Source: an uncultured Bacteroides sp.
GTDB taxonomy: Bacteria > Bacteroidota > Bacteroidia > Bacteroidales > Bacteroidaceae
Direction: 5' to 3'
DNA: 64,000 bases
Assembly: GCF_963678845.1 (NCBI RefSeq)
Contig: NZ_OY787464.1
Location: 248,001-312,000, forward strand
The notes below the pieces were generated by a model. It was given only the letters and a program-made list of their open reading frames with translations, was not told the DNA's origin and made no database searches. Positions 34,646 through 44,745 of the stretch are shown piece by piece (position 1 is the stretch's first letter; each line of letters opens with the position of its first letter). The translations under genes and the position numbers were made by a program.

Positions 34646-36502
34646 ATGAGAAGAATTCTGCTGCTCCTCATCTCCTTATACGTGTTGCTCCCATCGGGGT
34701 ATTCAAAGCCACGCACATACAGTCAAACACTTGATATTGCAAATACTTTCTATCACCAATTACCCGGATCAATAGCAGTAAGATCTTTATCAGCAAGTAA
34801 CCTTAAACTTGCTTACAGCGCGTATAAAGATGACATTCTTACCCGATCTACAGAAAATGCTTATTTCTATGTATTTAATATTGGAGATAACAATGGATTT
34901 ATTCTGGTTTCCGGTGATGACAGTGCTAAAGAAATATTAGGTTACAGTATGTCCGGTAATTTTTCAATAGACAGTATTCCAACCAATTTCCGTAACTGGC
35001 TTGATGTTTATAAAAAAGAGATTGATTTATTAATGAACAGTAGCACTACTTCTTCCGCTACTACTTTGAAAACTGAGACCAGTAATATCTCAGCAACGGC
35101 TATTTCTCCTTTACTTGGAAATATTAAATGGGATCAGAGTTCTCCATATAATATTTCATGTCCAAAATCAGGTCTCAGTCTCAGATTAACATATACCGGA
35201 TGCGTAGCAACTGCTATTGCACAGATCATGAAATATTACCAGTATCCGGTTAAAGGAATAAGTTCAAAGACCTATATGTCAAAAACAATAAATAAACAGC
35301 TCACTGCAGATTTCTCAGCAACAAATTATGATTGGAGCAATATGCTTAACACATATATAGGAACAGAATCTGATGCTCAGAAGAATGCAGTAGCCACTCT
35401 TATGTATCATTGTGGAGTTGCTGCAAGCATGGATTACAGCACAACCGGAAGTTCAGCTTATGACGAAAATGCTGCCATGGGACTTATTAATTACTTTGGA
35501 TATGATCCAAACTTACGTACTATATATCGAGATTATTATTCTGCCGATGAATGGGAACTAATTCTAAGAAGCGAGCTGAACAGTAGTCGTCCTGTATTAT
35601 ATGGTGGAGGAAACAAAAATAATGAAGGGCATGCATTTGTGTGTGATGGCTATGATACCAATAATTTGTATCATTTCAACTGGGGCTGGAATGGAAGCTG
35701 CGACGGATATTATGCACTTACATCTCTGAACCCCAATAGTTCAGGAACAGATACTGGAAGTACTGATGGAGGATATACAATAGCTCAGGATATGACCATA
35801 GGAATTCAAAAGCCATCTACAGAATCAAAGCCTTCTTATCAATTGTTACTAAATGATGAATCGGATATGACTTTTACTACACAAAACACATCAGGCTCCT
35901 CAACATTCAGTATGTCTGTTCCATTTTATAATGGAGGTATTACTTCCTTTAATGGTAAAACAGCTATAGGTTTGTACAAAGATTCAAATCTGATTACTAC
36001 TCTAGGTGAAACAGGCAGCACAATTTTATCAGGTTTTAATGATGGCTCTTATTATGGTACAACATTCAGCTATACAAATATAAGTCTCCCTGCTAATTTA
36101 TCGAATGGTACTTACCAATTATACAGTGTATACAAAGGAAATGACGAGACATCCTGGAGTAAAATGAGAGGACTTGCAACTAGAGTTGCGTTTTTCAGTA
36201 TTCAATTGGTAGATGGTACTGCTACATTAAATGACGGATCTGCCACAGGTATTGATAATATAATAAATAATCAATTACGCATTTATCCAGGAATTACTAA
36301 AGATCTGATATATGTACAATCAGCCGATATTGTTAAAGCAATAAGTATTGTAGATCTTTCAGGAAAACAAATTTTGTTGGTTAAACCGGAAACTAATGGA
36401 GAAATATCAATTCCTGTAAGCAGCCTTATTGCAGGAGCATATATTCTTCGATGTGAAATATCATCAGGCTTTAAAGTCTTTAAATTTATAAAATGTAAAT
36501 AG
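34646..36502 (+). CDS. C10-family cysteine protease with Por-type C-terminal tail
   Basis: 618 aa from ATG 34646; the frame opens earlier but the signal peptide begins MRRILLLLISLYVLLPSGYS. A streptopain-type propeptide follows (about residues 20-135), then the peptidase C10 domain with the catalytic Cys in TGCVATAIAQIMKYYQYP and the His in EGHAFVCDGYD, followed by FNWGWNG. A beta-sandwich region leads to a C-terminal stretch LRIYPGITKDLIYVQ...VDLSGKQI...GAYILRCE...KVFKFI, which has the layout of a type IX secretion sorting domain, although the usual YPNP core reads YPGI. Related proteases occur in Bacteroides fragilis (Bfp). It is followed by a paralogue. Surface or secreted proteolysis is likely. 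Confidence 0.9.
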   Translation: MRRILLLLISLYVLLPSGYSKPRTYSQTLDIANTFYHQLPGSIAVRSLSASNLKLAYSAYKDDILTRSTENAYFYVFNIGDNNGFILVSGDDSAKEILGYSMSGNFSIDSIPTNFRNWLDVYKKEIDLLMNSSTTSSATTLKTETSNISATAISPLLGNIKWDQSSPYNISCPKSGLSLRLTYTGCVATAIAQIMKYYQYPVKGISSKTYMSKTINKQLTADFSATNYDWSNMLNTYIGTESDAQKNAVATLMYHCGVAASMDYSTTGSSAYDENAAMGLINYFGYDPNLRTIYRDYYSADEWELILRSELNSSRPVLYGGGNKNNEGHAFVCDGYDTNNLYHFNWGWNGSCDGYYALTSLNPNSSGTDTGSTDGGYTIAQDMTIGIQKPSTESKPSYQLLLNDESDMTFTTQNTSGSSTFSMSVPFYNGGITSFNGKTAIGLYKDSNLITTLGETGSTILSGFNDGSYYGTTFSYTNISLPANLSNGTYQLYSVYKGNDETSWSKMRGLATRVAFFSIQLVDGTATLNDGSATGIDNIINNQLRIYPGITKDLIYVQSADIVKAISIVDLSGKQILLVKPETNGEISIPVSSLIAGAYILRCEISSGFKVFKFIKCK

Positions 36503-36711
36503 CTAAAATATTATTAATATGAGAATCCATTTGCACTTTGAATATCGCCAATTGTCGATAGATTTAAGACCATTATCAATATTTATTATAAATTATTTCT
36601 ATTTTTGATAGAAATAAGTACTTTTATTGCAAATTACATTTATATATACAAATGTGTTATAAATGATATTAAAGATAAATCTCTTTCGTTATTAATTTCA
36701 TACAAAAAAAG

Positions 36712-39240
36712 ATGAAAAAAACATTATTATTCATTACTCTCTTCCTAATATTATTTTTGAATGCTTTTGCTGGTAGCAGAACAAGTAGTGAGGCACTGAC
36801 TATTGCTAATTCTTTTCATCAGAAAAGCAAAGGTACTATCAAATTATTGTCTACAGAAAGTTCAACTTTAACGTTAGCGTATACTTGTACCGATGCCATT
36901 TCTACTCGTTCAACCAGTGAGAATGCTTACTATTACGTTTATAATATTGGGAATAATAATGGTTTTATTATCGTATCTGGTGATGATAGGGCAAAAGACA
37001 TCCTCGGATATTCTGATGTTGGAAGCTTTGATATAAACTCTTTGCCACCCAATTTTACAACTTGGCTAGGTTTCTATCAAAAACAAATGAAATGCTTGAT
37101 GGAGCAAACCGAAGTACAAACTGTTTCAACTACTACCCTAGCCAGTGTAAGCACTCGTCAAGCTACTTATGCCACTACTGTCTCTCCATTATTAGGAAAT
37201 ATAAAATGGAATCAAAGTTCTCCATATAACAATCTTTGTCCATTAATTAATACTACAACAAGAGCAGCAGCCGGATGTGTGGCTACTGCTATGTCCCAAG
37301 TTATGAGATTTTATAAATGGCCTGTAACTGGAATCGGAAGCAATACATATACATCCACAGATTTAAAGAAACAGCTTACAGCTAATTTCTCTGCAACAAC
37401 TTATGATTGGGGAAATATGACAGAGACTTATAATAGCTCAAGCACTATTGCACAAAATTCTGCAGTAGCCACATTGGTCTATCATGCAGGTGTTTCTGTT
37501 AATATGAATTATGGCGAATCGAGTTCTGCATCTACATTTAGTATGGCCAAAGCATTAATTAATAATTTTGGTTACGATTCAAATCTTCAATATTATGAAA
37601 GAGATTTCTATTCCAGCTCAGAATGGATTAATCTTATAAAAACCGAATTGAACGCGCAACGCCCGGTTTTATATGCTGGACAAGCTACTGATGGTGGTCA
37701 TGAGTTTGTGTGTGACGGTTATGACAGCAATAATTTATTTCACTTTAACTGGGGATGGGGAGGAATGTCTGATGGCTATTTTGAATTATCAGCTTTAAAT
37801 CCAAGCTCATTAGGTATTGGCGGAGGAAATAGTGGTGGTTTCAATTCCGATCAGAATATTGTTGTCGGAATTCAAAAACCAAATAGTTCATCCACAGTAC
37901 CAGCATATCAATTATATCTATACTCTTTGTTAAAGCCCGCATTAAATTCAGTCAATCGTTCCGATCAATTTACGATTTCAATTTCCCCTATTTATAATAT
38001 GGGAATAAATACTTTTAGTGGTACTGTAGGAATTGCATTATATGACAACAACGGATTTGTAAAATTACTGGATTCTGATCAAATACCTTTAACAGAATCA
38101 GGTCATGGATATAATCTGTCATACACAAATAGTATTCCTACATCTGTAGTCAATGGTAATTATAAGTTATATTGTGTATTCACGCCGTCTGGTCAAACAA
38201 ATTGGCAGATAATGAGAGGAAGAGTTGGAACTCCAAATTACTTAAATGTTTCAGTTTCATCATCAAATATTACGTTTAGCACACCTGATGTATATCCAAA
38301 GCTCACGCTCAATTCGTTGTCAGGTATTGGAACTCTTTATCAAAATAAAACCGGTCGATTTAAGCTAAATATTACAAATGCGGGTGGAGAGTACAACTCA
38401 AATATTGTTTTAAAACTGTCTTTAAGTAATTCCTCTTCTTCTCAAACTGTATGTACTGATCCTGTAACTATAGCGGCAGGTGAAACAAAGGATATTGAAT
38501 TATCCGGAGATATTTCTTTAGCAGCAGGACAATATGACTTGACTGCTTATTATGATCCTCAAAATGATCGTTCAAATACATCTATAACATATACGGCTTT
38601 TGCTAATCCTTTAGCTGTTTCGGTTTTAGCAACACCAACTGAAACTCCGGTTCTCACGCTTTCATCTAGAATCTCCTTCCCTGACGCAACAAAGGTTAGT
38701 AGCAGTAATGCAGTACTAACAGCTAAAATAAAGAATACAGGAGGATACTTCGATGACAATGTAATTGCAGCCGTATTCTCATCATCAGGTAAAGACCAAC
38801 TTACTAATTTTGGCTATCATAAGATTATTCTTGATAAAAATGAAGAGCAAACAGTTACATTTAGCGGAAATATTGGTTTAGAACCAAATTCTTATATCGT
38901 AGCAGTTTACTATGAATTGAATAGTGCCTGGACTCAATTCTCAACATCTAATAGTTTTTTGCCATTCACTCTTGTAAATGATGCTACAGGAATAGAACAA
39001 ACAATATTAAATAAGCCAAACCTTTATCCAAATCCTGCAACAGATATTCTATATCTGCAATCAGAAGAATTAGTGAAATCAATCCGTATTATGGATATTT
39101 CCGGAAAACAGGTCATACTAATAAAGCCCCAAACTACTGGAGAAATCAGCATTCCCGTGACCAATCTTTGTAGAGGGACTTACATCCTTCAAAGTGAGAC
39201 TGAAACTGGAATAAAAGTAAGTAAATTCATAAAAAAGTAA
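36712..39240 (+). CDS. C10-family cysteine protease with CARDB-like repeats and Por tail
   Basis: 842 aa and the paralogue of the preceding gene. It has a signal peptide (MKKTLLFITLFLILFLNAFAG), a propeptide, and a C10 catalytic core with Cys in AGCVATAMSQVMRFYKWP and His in GGHEFVCDGYD followed by FNWGWGG. Beyond the shared beta region it carries two extra Ig-like/CARDB-type domains (about residues 525-640 and 645-765) not present in the first copy. The C-terminal tail LYPNPATDILYLQS...MDISGKQV...GTYILQSE...KVSKFIKK is a textbook type IX sorting pattern. It is spaced 209 bp from the first protease and 4 bp from the lipoprotein behind it. Confidence 0.9.
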   Translation: MKKTLLFITLFLILFLNAFAGSRTSSEALTIANSFHQKSKGTIKLLSTESSTLTLAYTCTDAISTRSTSENAYYYVYNIGNNNGFIIVSGDDRAKDILGYSDVGSFDINSLPPNFTTWLGFYQKQMKCLMEQTEVQTVSTTTLASVSTRQATYATTVSPLLGNIKWNQSSPYNNLCPLINTTTRAAAGCVATAMSQVMRFYKWPVTGIGSNTYTSTDLKKQLTANFSATTYDWGNMTETYNSSSTIAQNSAVATLVYHAGVSVNMNYGESSSASTFSMAKALINNFGYDSNLQYYERDFYSSSEWINLIKTELNAQRPVLYAGQATDGGHEFVCDGYDSNNLFHFNWGWGGMSDGYFELSALNPSSLGIGGGNSGGFNSDQNIVVGIQKPNSSSTVPAYQLYLYSLLKPALNSVNRSDQFTISISPIYNMGINTFSGTVGIALYDNNGFVKLLDSDQIPLTESGHGYNLSYTNSIPTSVVNGNYKLYCVFTPSGQTNWQIMRGRVGTPNYLNVSVSSSNITFSTPDVYPKLTLNSLSGIGTLYQNKTGRFKLNITNAGGEYNSNIVLKLSLSNSSSSQTVCTDPVTIAAGETKDIELSGDISLAAGQYDLTAYYDPQNDRSNTSITYTAFANPLAVSVLATPTETPVLTLSSRISFPDATKVSSSNAVLTAKIKNTGGYFDDNVIAAVFSSSGKDQLTNFGYHKIILDKNEEQTVTFSGNIGLEPNSYIVAVYYELNSAWTQFSTSNSFLPFTLVNDATGIEQTILNKPNLYPNPATDILYLQSEELVKSIRIMDISGKQVILIKPQTTGEISIPVTNLCRGTYILQSETETGIKVSKFIKK

Positions 39241-39244
39241 ATGA

Positions 39245-39790
39245 ATGAAAAAAGAAGTTTTTACAATCATAATATTAACATTTTCGTTGTTGTCTTGCCA
39301 TTGCAGCAAGACAACAACCAAGAATATTGCTGATTCTGCTATGAAAAAAGAAATTTCATTTATACCAGGCCCGCAAGCCATTATTTATAAAACAATAAAG
39401 GACTACACAAATTTAGTTCCGGTTATTATGAATAGCGAGAAAACAAAAATAGTCTCCTACCCTGCTCCTACAGATGTTTTTTATCAAGGTAAACTAGCAA
39501 AACCTACTGTTTTAAAGAATGGCTATTTACTTGATAATCGTGGAATAAATGAAAACGTGGCCTTCTTAAATTATACCTATGAAGAATATAGTAAATTGCC
39601 GGAAGCTCCTTCCATGAAAGATATGCTTTCAAGGATAACAGAAAGGAACCCATTAACAGAACTTATTAATTGTGGACTTCGTTCGCAATATACAGATGAG
39701 GTTAAAGAACTAAATAGTCTTATTGATGCTAATTTCCCAGATTGTAAGAAAGCAAAAATAAAATCTTTCAGCGTCACGCTTCAGCAATAG
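39245..39790 (+). CDS. Conserved Bacteroidota lipoprotein, function unknown
   Basis: 181 aa with a lipobox-type start (MKKEVFTIIILTFSLLSCHC). The mature part carries YKTIKDYTNLVPVIMN, VSYPAPTDVFYQGKLAKPT and LLDNRGINENVAFLNYTYEE, a pattern I recognise as a recurring uncharacterised Bacteroidota family but cannot assign a function. It starts 4 bp after the C10 protease stop, so the two are co-expressed. In B. fragilis, C10 proteases are linked to inhibitor lipoproteins, and this gene occupies the same place. No similarity to a protease propeptide was evident by eye, so an inhibitor role is only a hypothesis. Confidence 0.75.
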   Translation: MKKEVFTIIILTFSLLSCHCSKTTTKNIADSAMKKEISFIPGPQAIIYKTIKDYTNLVPVIMNSEKTKIVSYPAPTDVFYQGKLAKPTVLKNGYLLDNRGINENVAFLNYTYEEYSKLPEAPSMKDMLSRITERNPLTELINCGLRSQYTDEVKELNSLIDANFPDCKKAKIKSFSVTLQQ

Positions 39791-40089
39791 GTTTAATAGA
39801 ATGAGATATTCTCAAAACAATTTTAATCTACAATTATTCCTTGTAAGTAATAGATTATCAAGTCACTAATCCTGATTTAATTTTGAACAGCTTTATCTGG
39901 AAAAACAGAAAAACATAAGGTTGTTTTGAGGGGGGTAACAAGGCTCCTCCTTCTGAAACTCTTTGGTAATGGGGGTGACAAACTTTATCCCGAGACATAT
40001 AAAAGATGTTTTTTAATATATTTGTCACCACTGCTAATAAATGGAGTTAACTTTACTGAGATTCTTTCCGGTTAAAAAAAAGGATTAAG
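39791..40089. other. Intergenic between lipoprotein and lipB
   Basis: No gene was recognised. It contains an inverted repeat GGTGACAAA (39974-39982) / TTTGTCACC (40021-40029) with a 38-nt spacer, and two G-rich stretches GGGGGTAACAAGG and GGGGGTGACAAAC. There is no convincing terminator with a U-run, although two genes converge here. Confidence 0.4.
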
Positions 40090-40758
40090 CTACTTTTTGC
40101 CCGTGAAGAGTTGCTTTATTTCATAACACAACAGAGACTTTGTTTGCTCCATGTCTATTTTCTGATTCAGTTCTTTCTCAACAGAAGTCACTCCTTTGTT
40201 TATGAATCCACAGGGATTGATATAATGGAAATAATTCAGATCAGTATTTATATTGAAAGCTAATCCGTGCATAGTTACAAAATGACTGCTGCGCACCCCA
40301 ATAGCACAGATCTTTCGAGCACGTGTAGTTTCTCCATCCAACCACACTCCGGTGGATCCGGATAGTCTTCCGGCCTCTATTCCGTAGTTTGCACAAACAT
40401 TTATAACTGCTTCTTCAAGCAAATGAACATATTCTTTTAATCCCAGACTATAGTCTTCAAGGTTAAGAATAGGATAGCAAACTATCTGACCCGGACCATG
40501 ATAGGTAATATCTCCACCACGATCAATATGATAAAGAGAAGCGCCAATTCTTTTGAGTTGTTCCTCTCCTATCAACATGTTTTGTTCCTTTCCACTTCGC
40601 CCCAAAGTATAAACATGGGGGTGCTCACATGTTATCAGGTTATTTGTGTAAGGTTCTCCGGCAAGCTTTGCACGGACAAGTTCATTGAAAAGTTCGGTTT
40701 GCTTCTGCCATGCATCAGCATACGAAATTAATTGCCAGTCTGTATATTCAAGTTTCAT
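40090..40758 (-). CDS. lipB: Lipoyl(octanoyl) transferase
   Basis: 222 aa, moves octanoyl groups from acyl carrier protein to lipoate-dependent proteins. The family blocks are all present: HPHVYTLGRSG, RGGDITYHGPGQIVCYPIL, the Lys in RKICAIGVRSSHFVTMHG, and the catalytic Cys in INPCGF. It lies 12 bp after the pectinesterase-like gene on the same strand, so it is probably co-transcribed, an odd pairing functionally. Lipoylation would be needed for the glycine cleavage system, whose P protein is encoded at 47.9 kb. Cytoplasmic. Confidence 0.95.
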   Translation of the reverse strand: MKLEYTDWQLISYADAWQKQTELFNELVRAKLAGEPYTNNLITCEHPHVYTLGRSGKEQNMLIGEEQLKRIGASLYHIDRGGDITYHGPGQIVCYPILNLEDYSLGLKEYVHLLEEAVINVCANYGIEAGRLSGSTGVWLDGETTRARKICAIGVRSSHFVTMHGLAFNINTDLNYFHYINPCGFINKGVTSVEKELNQKIDMEQTKSLLCYEIKQLFTGKK

Positions 40759-40770
40759 CTTTATATCTTT

Positions 40771-42291
40771 TTAATATCCTAAGCCCAATACGTATGTTGG
40801 ATTACTATACCACCCAATTATTTTAGCATCTTTCTCTTTATCAAGCTGACGGGAAACTGGATTTCGCTTACTATAATCTATCTGCCTGCCATCAATAGTA
40901 CGGCTATTATATTCCCAGAAATGAACATTTGTTGTATCTCCTTCAGCTACTCCCCATCCTACAGGTGGCACATTATCTAATTTACAGTTGATAAGTACAG
41001 CTTCGGCATAAGGATAACCCTTGCCCTTGTTTGCCGGAGAACGGGCAATGACGGCATCGTTCCCTTTTCCTATGAAAGTACAATCAACAAATACATTACC
41101 ATGATTCTTATCCGTATTACGAATCCACATAAATGCGCCATAACTAGATAAAGTACAATCTTTAAAAAAGGCTGCTCCTCTTCCTAAAACCGTATCTCCA
41201 TCGCCATCGATGATGCAATTCTCAAGATAAGTACTTCCATTAATCTGCAAAGCATCACCAGAGCCAATTACATGAACATTTTTTAATGAGTTTCCTTGTC
41301 CCATCATTAAAAGCCCTTCAGCCTGTCCTTTAAGGTCGGTTTGAATAGTAAGATTTATCAAATCTATACCAAATCCGTTATCGGACATAAATGCTGCACG
41401 ACGGGAAGGAAAAGTTCCCGGCAATTCGTTGGTCTTGATATCTGCCGGATGCGGGTTAAATACTTCGTTGTTCGCATAATGAATGTGGACGCCTTCGCGA
41501 CTTTCCCCTTCTATTGTGATAAACCGCTTATTACGGAAATAAATTATTTCTTCATAATCACCGTTTTTTACATATATTTTCCAGCTCCCGTCTTCATCCT
41601 TTAAAGGGTCAATCATAGCGGGAGTAAAATCCGGGATATAGTCCAAAGCTCCCTGCACTGTATTAAAGTCACCAGTGCCATCAGCATTAACCACCAATTT
41701 GTGAATATCAGCTTTAGGCCCGGATTTCTTTGTTGTGAAATGCCATGCACTCTTTTTCGTAAAACCTTTGAAAGCAGACGTATTTATAACGCCCTTATCT
41801 ATCGTCACATAATAGCTTTTACCATATTCCAACAAATTATTATGCAGATAAATAGTAGCTGTCTTATCATGGACTATGACTGGATAGAAATGAAAACCAT
41901 CAGTAAAATGACCAATGATATTCAGTTGATAGTTTGACGTATCACGTTTATTTAAGCCCGAAGGAGTGCCGGGCACTGTATTTGCATTGGTAAAATTGGT
42001 TGCTTTATATTTATAAGGCACAGGAGTATATATTGCACCTACATTACTTTGTCCTGTTGTAGGCACAGCAGGAATACTCAAATCCAGACAGTCCACTTGT
42101 TTGTTAGTGCCTTCCTCAAACACTCTTACAAATCCTTTATTCCCAATTGTTGGCGTGCTATCAAATTTCAAAACTAAATGAGTATCGGGATTTACATTAA
42201 CCGCGTTCTGATCCGGAAAGCGGGATATCTGTGCCTGCATCGTTGCTGAAGTAAACAACAATCCGAGAATGAAACAAAGATTGCTTTTCAT
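40771..42291 (-). CDS. Pectinesterase-like protein with N-terminal Ig-like domain
   Basis: 506 aa. A signal peptide (MKSNLCFILGLLFTSATMQAQ) is followed by a bacterial Ig-like domain (about residues 22-190) and a parallel beta-helix pectinesterase domain. The catalytic region aligns with CE8 as GSGDALQI (usual YQDTLYV) and DGDGDTVLG (usual VDFIFG), so both active-site Asp residues are kept while the oxyanion-hole Gln is Gly. The usual LGRPW is replaced by a region with IARSPANKG. It would remove methyl esters from pectin or a related polymer in the periplasm or at the surface. A -7 box TAACTTTG (42319-42326) precedes it. The family is secure; activity on pectin is uncertain because of the changed motif. 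Confidence 0.87.
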   Translation of the reverse strand: MKSNLCFILGLLFTSATMQAQISRFPDQNAVNVNPDTHLVLKFDSTPTIGNKGFVRVFEEGTNKQVDCLDLSIPAVPTTGQSNVGAIYTPVPYKYKATNFTNANTVPGTPSGLNKRDTSNYQLNIIGHFTDGFHFYPVIVHDKTATIYLHNNLLEYGKSYYVTIDKGVINTSAFKGFTKKSAWHFTTKKSGPKADIHKLVVNADGTGDFNTVQGALDYIPDFTPAMIDPLKDEDGSWKIYVKNGDYEEIIYFRNKRFITIEGESREGVHIHYANNEVFNPHPADIKTNELPGTFPSRRAAFMSDNGFGIDLINLTIQTDLKGQAEGLLMMGQGNSLKNVHVIGSGDALQINGSTYLENCIIDGDGDTVLGRGAAFFKDCTLSSYGAFMWIRNTDKNHGNVFVDCTFIGKGNDAVIARSPANKGKGYPYAEAVLINCKLDNVPPVGWGVAEGDTTNVHFWEYNSRTIDGRQIDYSKRNPVSRQLDKEKDAKIIGWYSNPTYVLGLGY

Positions 42292-42318
42292 GTTTGTGCT
42301 TTTTAGTTTTAAACTTCA

Positions 42319-42326
42319 CAAAGTTA
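42319..42326 (-). promoter_or_regulatory. -7 promoter box of pectinesterase-lipB unit
   Basis: Minus-strand TAACTTTG lies 27 nt before the ATG at 42291. Confidence 0.5.
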
Positions 42327-42472
42327 AAAAGCATTTGCAATAAACCATAATAATAGCTTTTTATATTTTGCGATTACAAGAATATAAAATAGTTTCAATC
42401 ATTAAAGCCCTATAAACTTATTCATTATTGTCGGCTTTCAAAACTTACACTAACTTATCTGCAATTGTCAAA

Positions 42473-42522
42473 CAGCCACTGAAAATAGTGATATTCTAAT
42501 ATTATCATTATTTCAGTGGCTT
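42473..42522 (-). terminator. Hairpin after copA
   Basis: AGCCACTGAAAATAGTGATA pairs with TATCATTATTTCAGTGGCT (one bulge). It lies 10 nt after the copA stop. The U-tract is weak on both strands. Confidence 0.6.
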
Positions 42523-42531
42523 AGCATTGTT

Positions 42532-44745
42532 TTACAACTTCTTCCAGTTCAAACTCAGACTATTCATCACAACCGACACCGAGCTACACGCCATTGCCGC
42601 ACTTGCAATCATTGGATTGAGAAGCATACCGCCAAATATATAAAGCACCCCGGCTGCAATAGGAATGCCTATCAGGTTATAGATAAATGCCCAGAACAGA
42701 TTTTGATGAATCAGTTGCACGGTTTGCTTGGAAAGCTTGAATGCTTTGGGCAATAACAATAAATCTGATGTAATCAGTGTTACCATTGCCACATCCATGG
42801 CAATATCGGTGCCTTTACCCATTGCGATGCTTACATCTGCACGGGCTAGTGCCTGAGAATCATTAATTCCGTCGCCTACCATGGCCACTATCCTACCTTC
42901 GGCCTGAAGTTGTTTCACAAAATCTTCCTTGTCTTTTGGCAATGCCTCGGCCTTGAAATCGGTCAGACCTAGTTCTTTAGCCACGGCAGATGCTGTTGCT
43001 TCTCCATCTCCGGTAAGCATGCAGACTTTTATCCCCATTTCACTCAGAGCTTTCACCGCTTCTATAGAAGTTGGTTTCACCTTATCACTGATTGCAATTA
43101 CTGATAAGAGGGTATTTCCGCGTCCAAAGTAAACTACACTCTTACCTTGACTTTGATATTGTTCAATATTTGTATGCAAGTGTTCCGATACTGATGCTGC
43201 GTATTCTGTCAGTAACTTCTGACTTCCGGCCCAATAGACTGAGCCTTCACAGTTTACCTGTATGCCTTTTCCGGTGATACTTTCGAAAGATGATAAGACG
43301 GCCGGAGCAATGTCTTGCAACTGAAGTTCGTCAACAATAGCAGTAGCCAAAGGATGTTCCGATTTCAATTCAGCAGCTAAAAGGATCTCCTTTTCCTGCT
43401 GATTTCCATCATTTTCCCATAACCAGTCGGACACCGTGGGGCGACCTTCGGTCAGTGTGCCAGTCTTGTCCAGTACCACAGTATTCACCTTTCTCATTTG
43501 TTCCAGTGCTACTGCATCCTTAATCAATATATGGTTGCTGGCACCTTTGCCTATTCCTACCATCAAGGCAGTAGGTGTGGCAAGTCCCAGAGCACATGGG
43601 CATGCAATTACAAGCACTGATACTGCAGAGAGCAGTGCGTGAGAGAAATATCCAACTCCTCCGAAAGATATCCAGACAATGAACGTTAATATAGACAAAG
43701 CAAGAACCACCGGAACAAATATTCCCGTTACACGATCAACTATTCTTTGCACCGGAGCTTTGCTTCCCTGAGCTTCCTGAACCATTCTGATGATATTTGC
43801 CAGCACAGTTTCCTTGCCAACCTTAGCAGCCTTGAGCACGAATGCCCCTTTCTGATTGATTGTTCCGGCAAGCACCTGGTCACCAAAGTTCTTCTCTACA
43901 GCAATCGGCTCACCGGTTATCATACTCTCATCTACAAAAGAACTGCCTTCATGCACCGTTCCATCCACAGGAATCTGTTCGCCTGGGTGAACGCTTATCA
44001 AATCATTTACCTGTAATAGTGAGATAAGCACTGTTTCCTCATTGCCATCCTTGATGATACGGGCAGTCTTTGGTTGTAATCCCATCAACTTCTTTATTGC
44101 CGATGAAGTGTTGCCTTTTGCTTTCTCCTCAAGAAGCTTTCCAATCAGCACGAATGCAATAATCATTGTTGCAGCCTCGTAATACACGTGCGGTTCAAGT
44201 CCGCGTGATGTCCAGAATTCAGGGAAGAATGTATTAAATACACTGAAAATAAAAGCGATGGAAGTACTCAGCGCAACCAGTGTATCCATATTGCTTCTGC
44301 CCAGTTTCAGCTGTTTCCAGGCATTGATATAGAACGAGTTTCCAGAAAAAAGCATTACAGGCAAAGCTAGTGCCAGCATTATTTCATGCGCATGAGGCCT
44401 GTCCATAAAGAGCATTGAGATTGACATCATTGGTATCACAAATATCCATGCCCCAATTGTCTTCAGTTTTAAAGTTTTATATGCTTTTCTTTGCTCCTTT
44501 TCCTGTATTTCAACAGCATTTTCTTCCTCAATAATCAAGTCATAACCAGCATCTCGCACAGCTTTCTGTAAAGCCTCGGGAGATAAAACAAGCCGGTCAA
44601 ATTCAATAGAAAGGGAGTTTGCTGCCAGATTGACCGCTCCCTTTTCTACTCCGGGAAGGGCATTTACTGTCTTTTCAACGTTATTTGCGCAGCCGGCACA
44701 ATGCATATTGAGCACCGGATATATTTTGTTTTCTATCTTCTTCAT
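42532..44745 (-). CDS. copA: Copper-type heavy-metal P1B ATPase
   Basis: 737 aa. One N-terminal heavy-metal-binding domain ([13 protein letters not shown]) is followed by eight predicted membrane helices. The ion-binding CPC is in [17 protein letters not shown], the phosphorylated Asp in [13 protein letters not shown], the P1B-specific His-Pro in SEHPLATAI, and the hinge in [15 protein letters not shown]. This combination, with YN and MxSS residues in the last helices ([12 protein letters not shown] and [12 protein letters not shown]), fits a Cu(+) exporter. Its neighbour upstream is a Cys/His-rich exported protein. There is no adjacent CopZ or metal regulator. Inner membrane. Confidence 0.94.
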   Translation of the reverse strand: MKKIENKIYPVLNMHCAGCANNVEKTVNALPGVEKGAVNLAANSLSIEFDRLVLSPEALQKAVRDAGYDLIIEEENAVEIQEKEQRKAYKTLKLKTIGAWIFVIPMMSISMLFMDRPHAHEIMLALALPVMLFSGNSFYINAWKQLKLGRSNMDTLVALSTSIAFIFSVFNTFFPEFWTSRGLEPHVYYEAATMIIAFVLIGKLLEEKAKGNTSSAIKKLMGLQPKTARIIKDGNEETVLISLLQVNDLISVHPGEQIPVDGTVHEGSSFVDESMITGEPIAVEKNFGDQVLAGTINQKGAFVLKAAKVGKETVLANIIRMVQEAQGSKAPVQRIVDRVTGIFVPVVLALSILTFIVWISFGGVGYFSHALLSAVSVLVIACPCALGLATPTALMVGIGKGASNHILIKDAVALEQMRKVNTVVLDKTGTLTEGRPTVSDWLWENDGNQQEKEILLAAELKSEHPLATAIVDELQLQDIAPAVLSSFESITGKGIQVNCEGSVYWAGSQKLLTEYAASVSEHLHTNIEQYQSQGKSVVYFGRGNTLLSVIAISDKVKPTSIEAVKALSEMGIKVCMLTGDGEATASAVAKELGLTDFKAEALPKDKEDFVKQLQAEGRIVAMVGDGINDSQALARADVSIAMGKGTDIAMDVAMVTLITSDLLLLPKAFKLSKQTVQLIHQNLFWAFIYNLIGIPIAAGVLYIFGGMLLNPMIASAAMACSSVSVVMNSLSLNWKKL

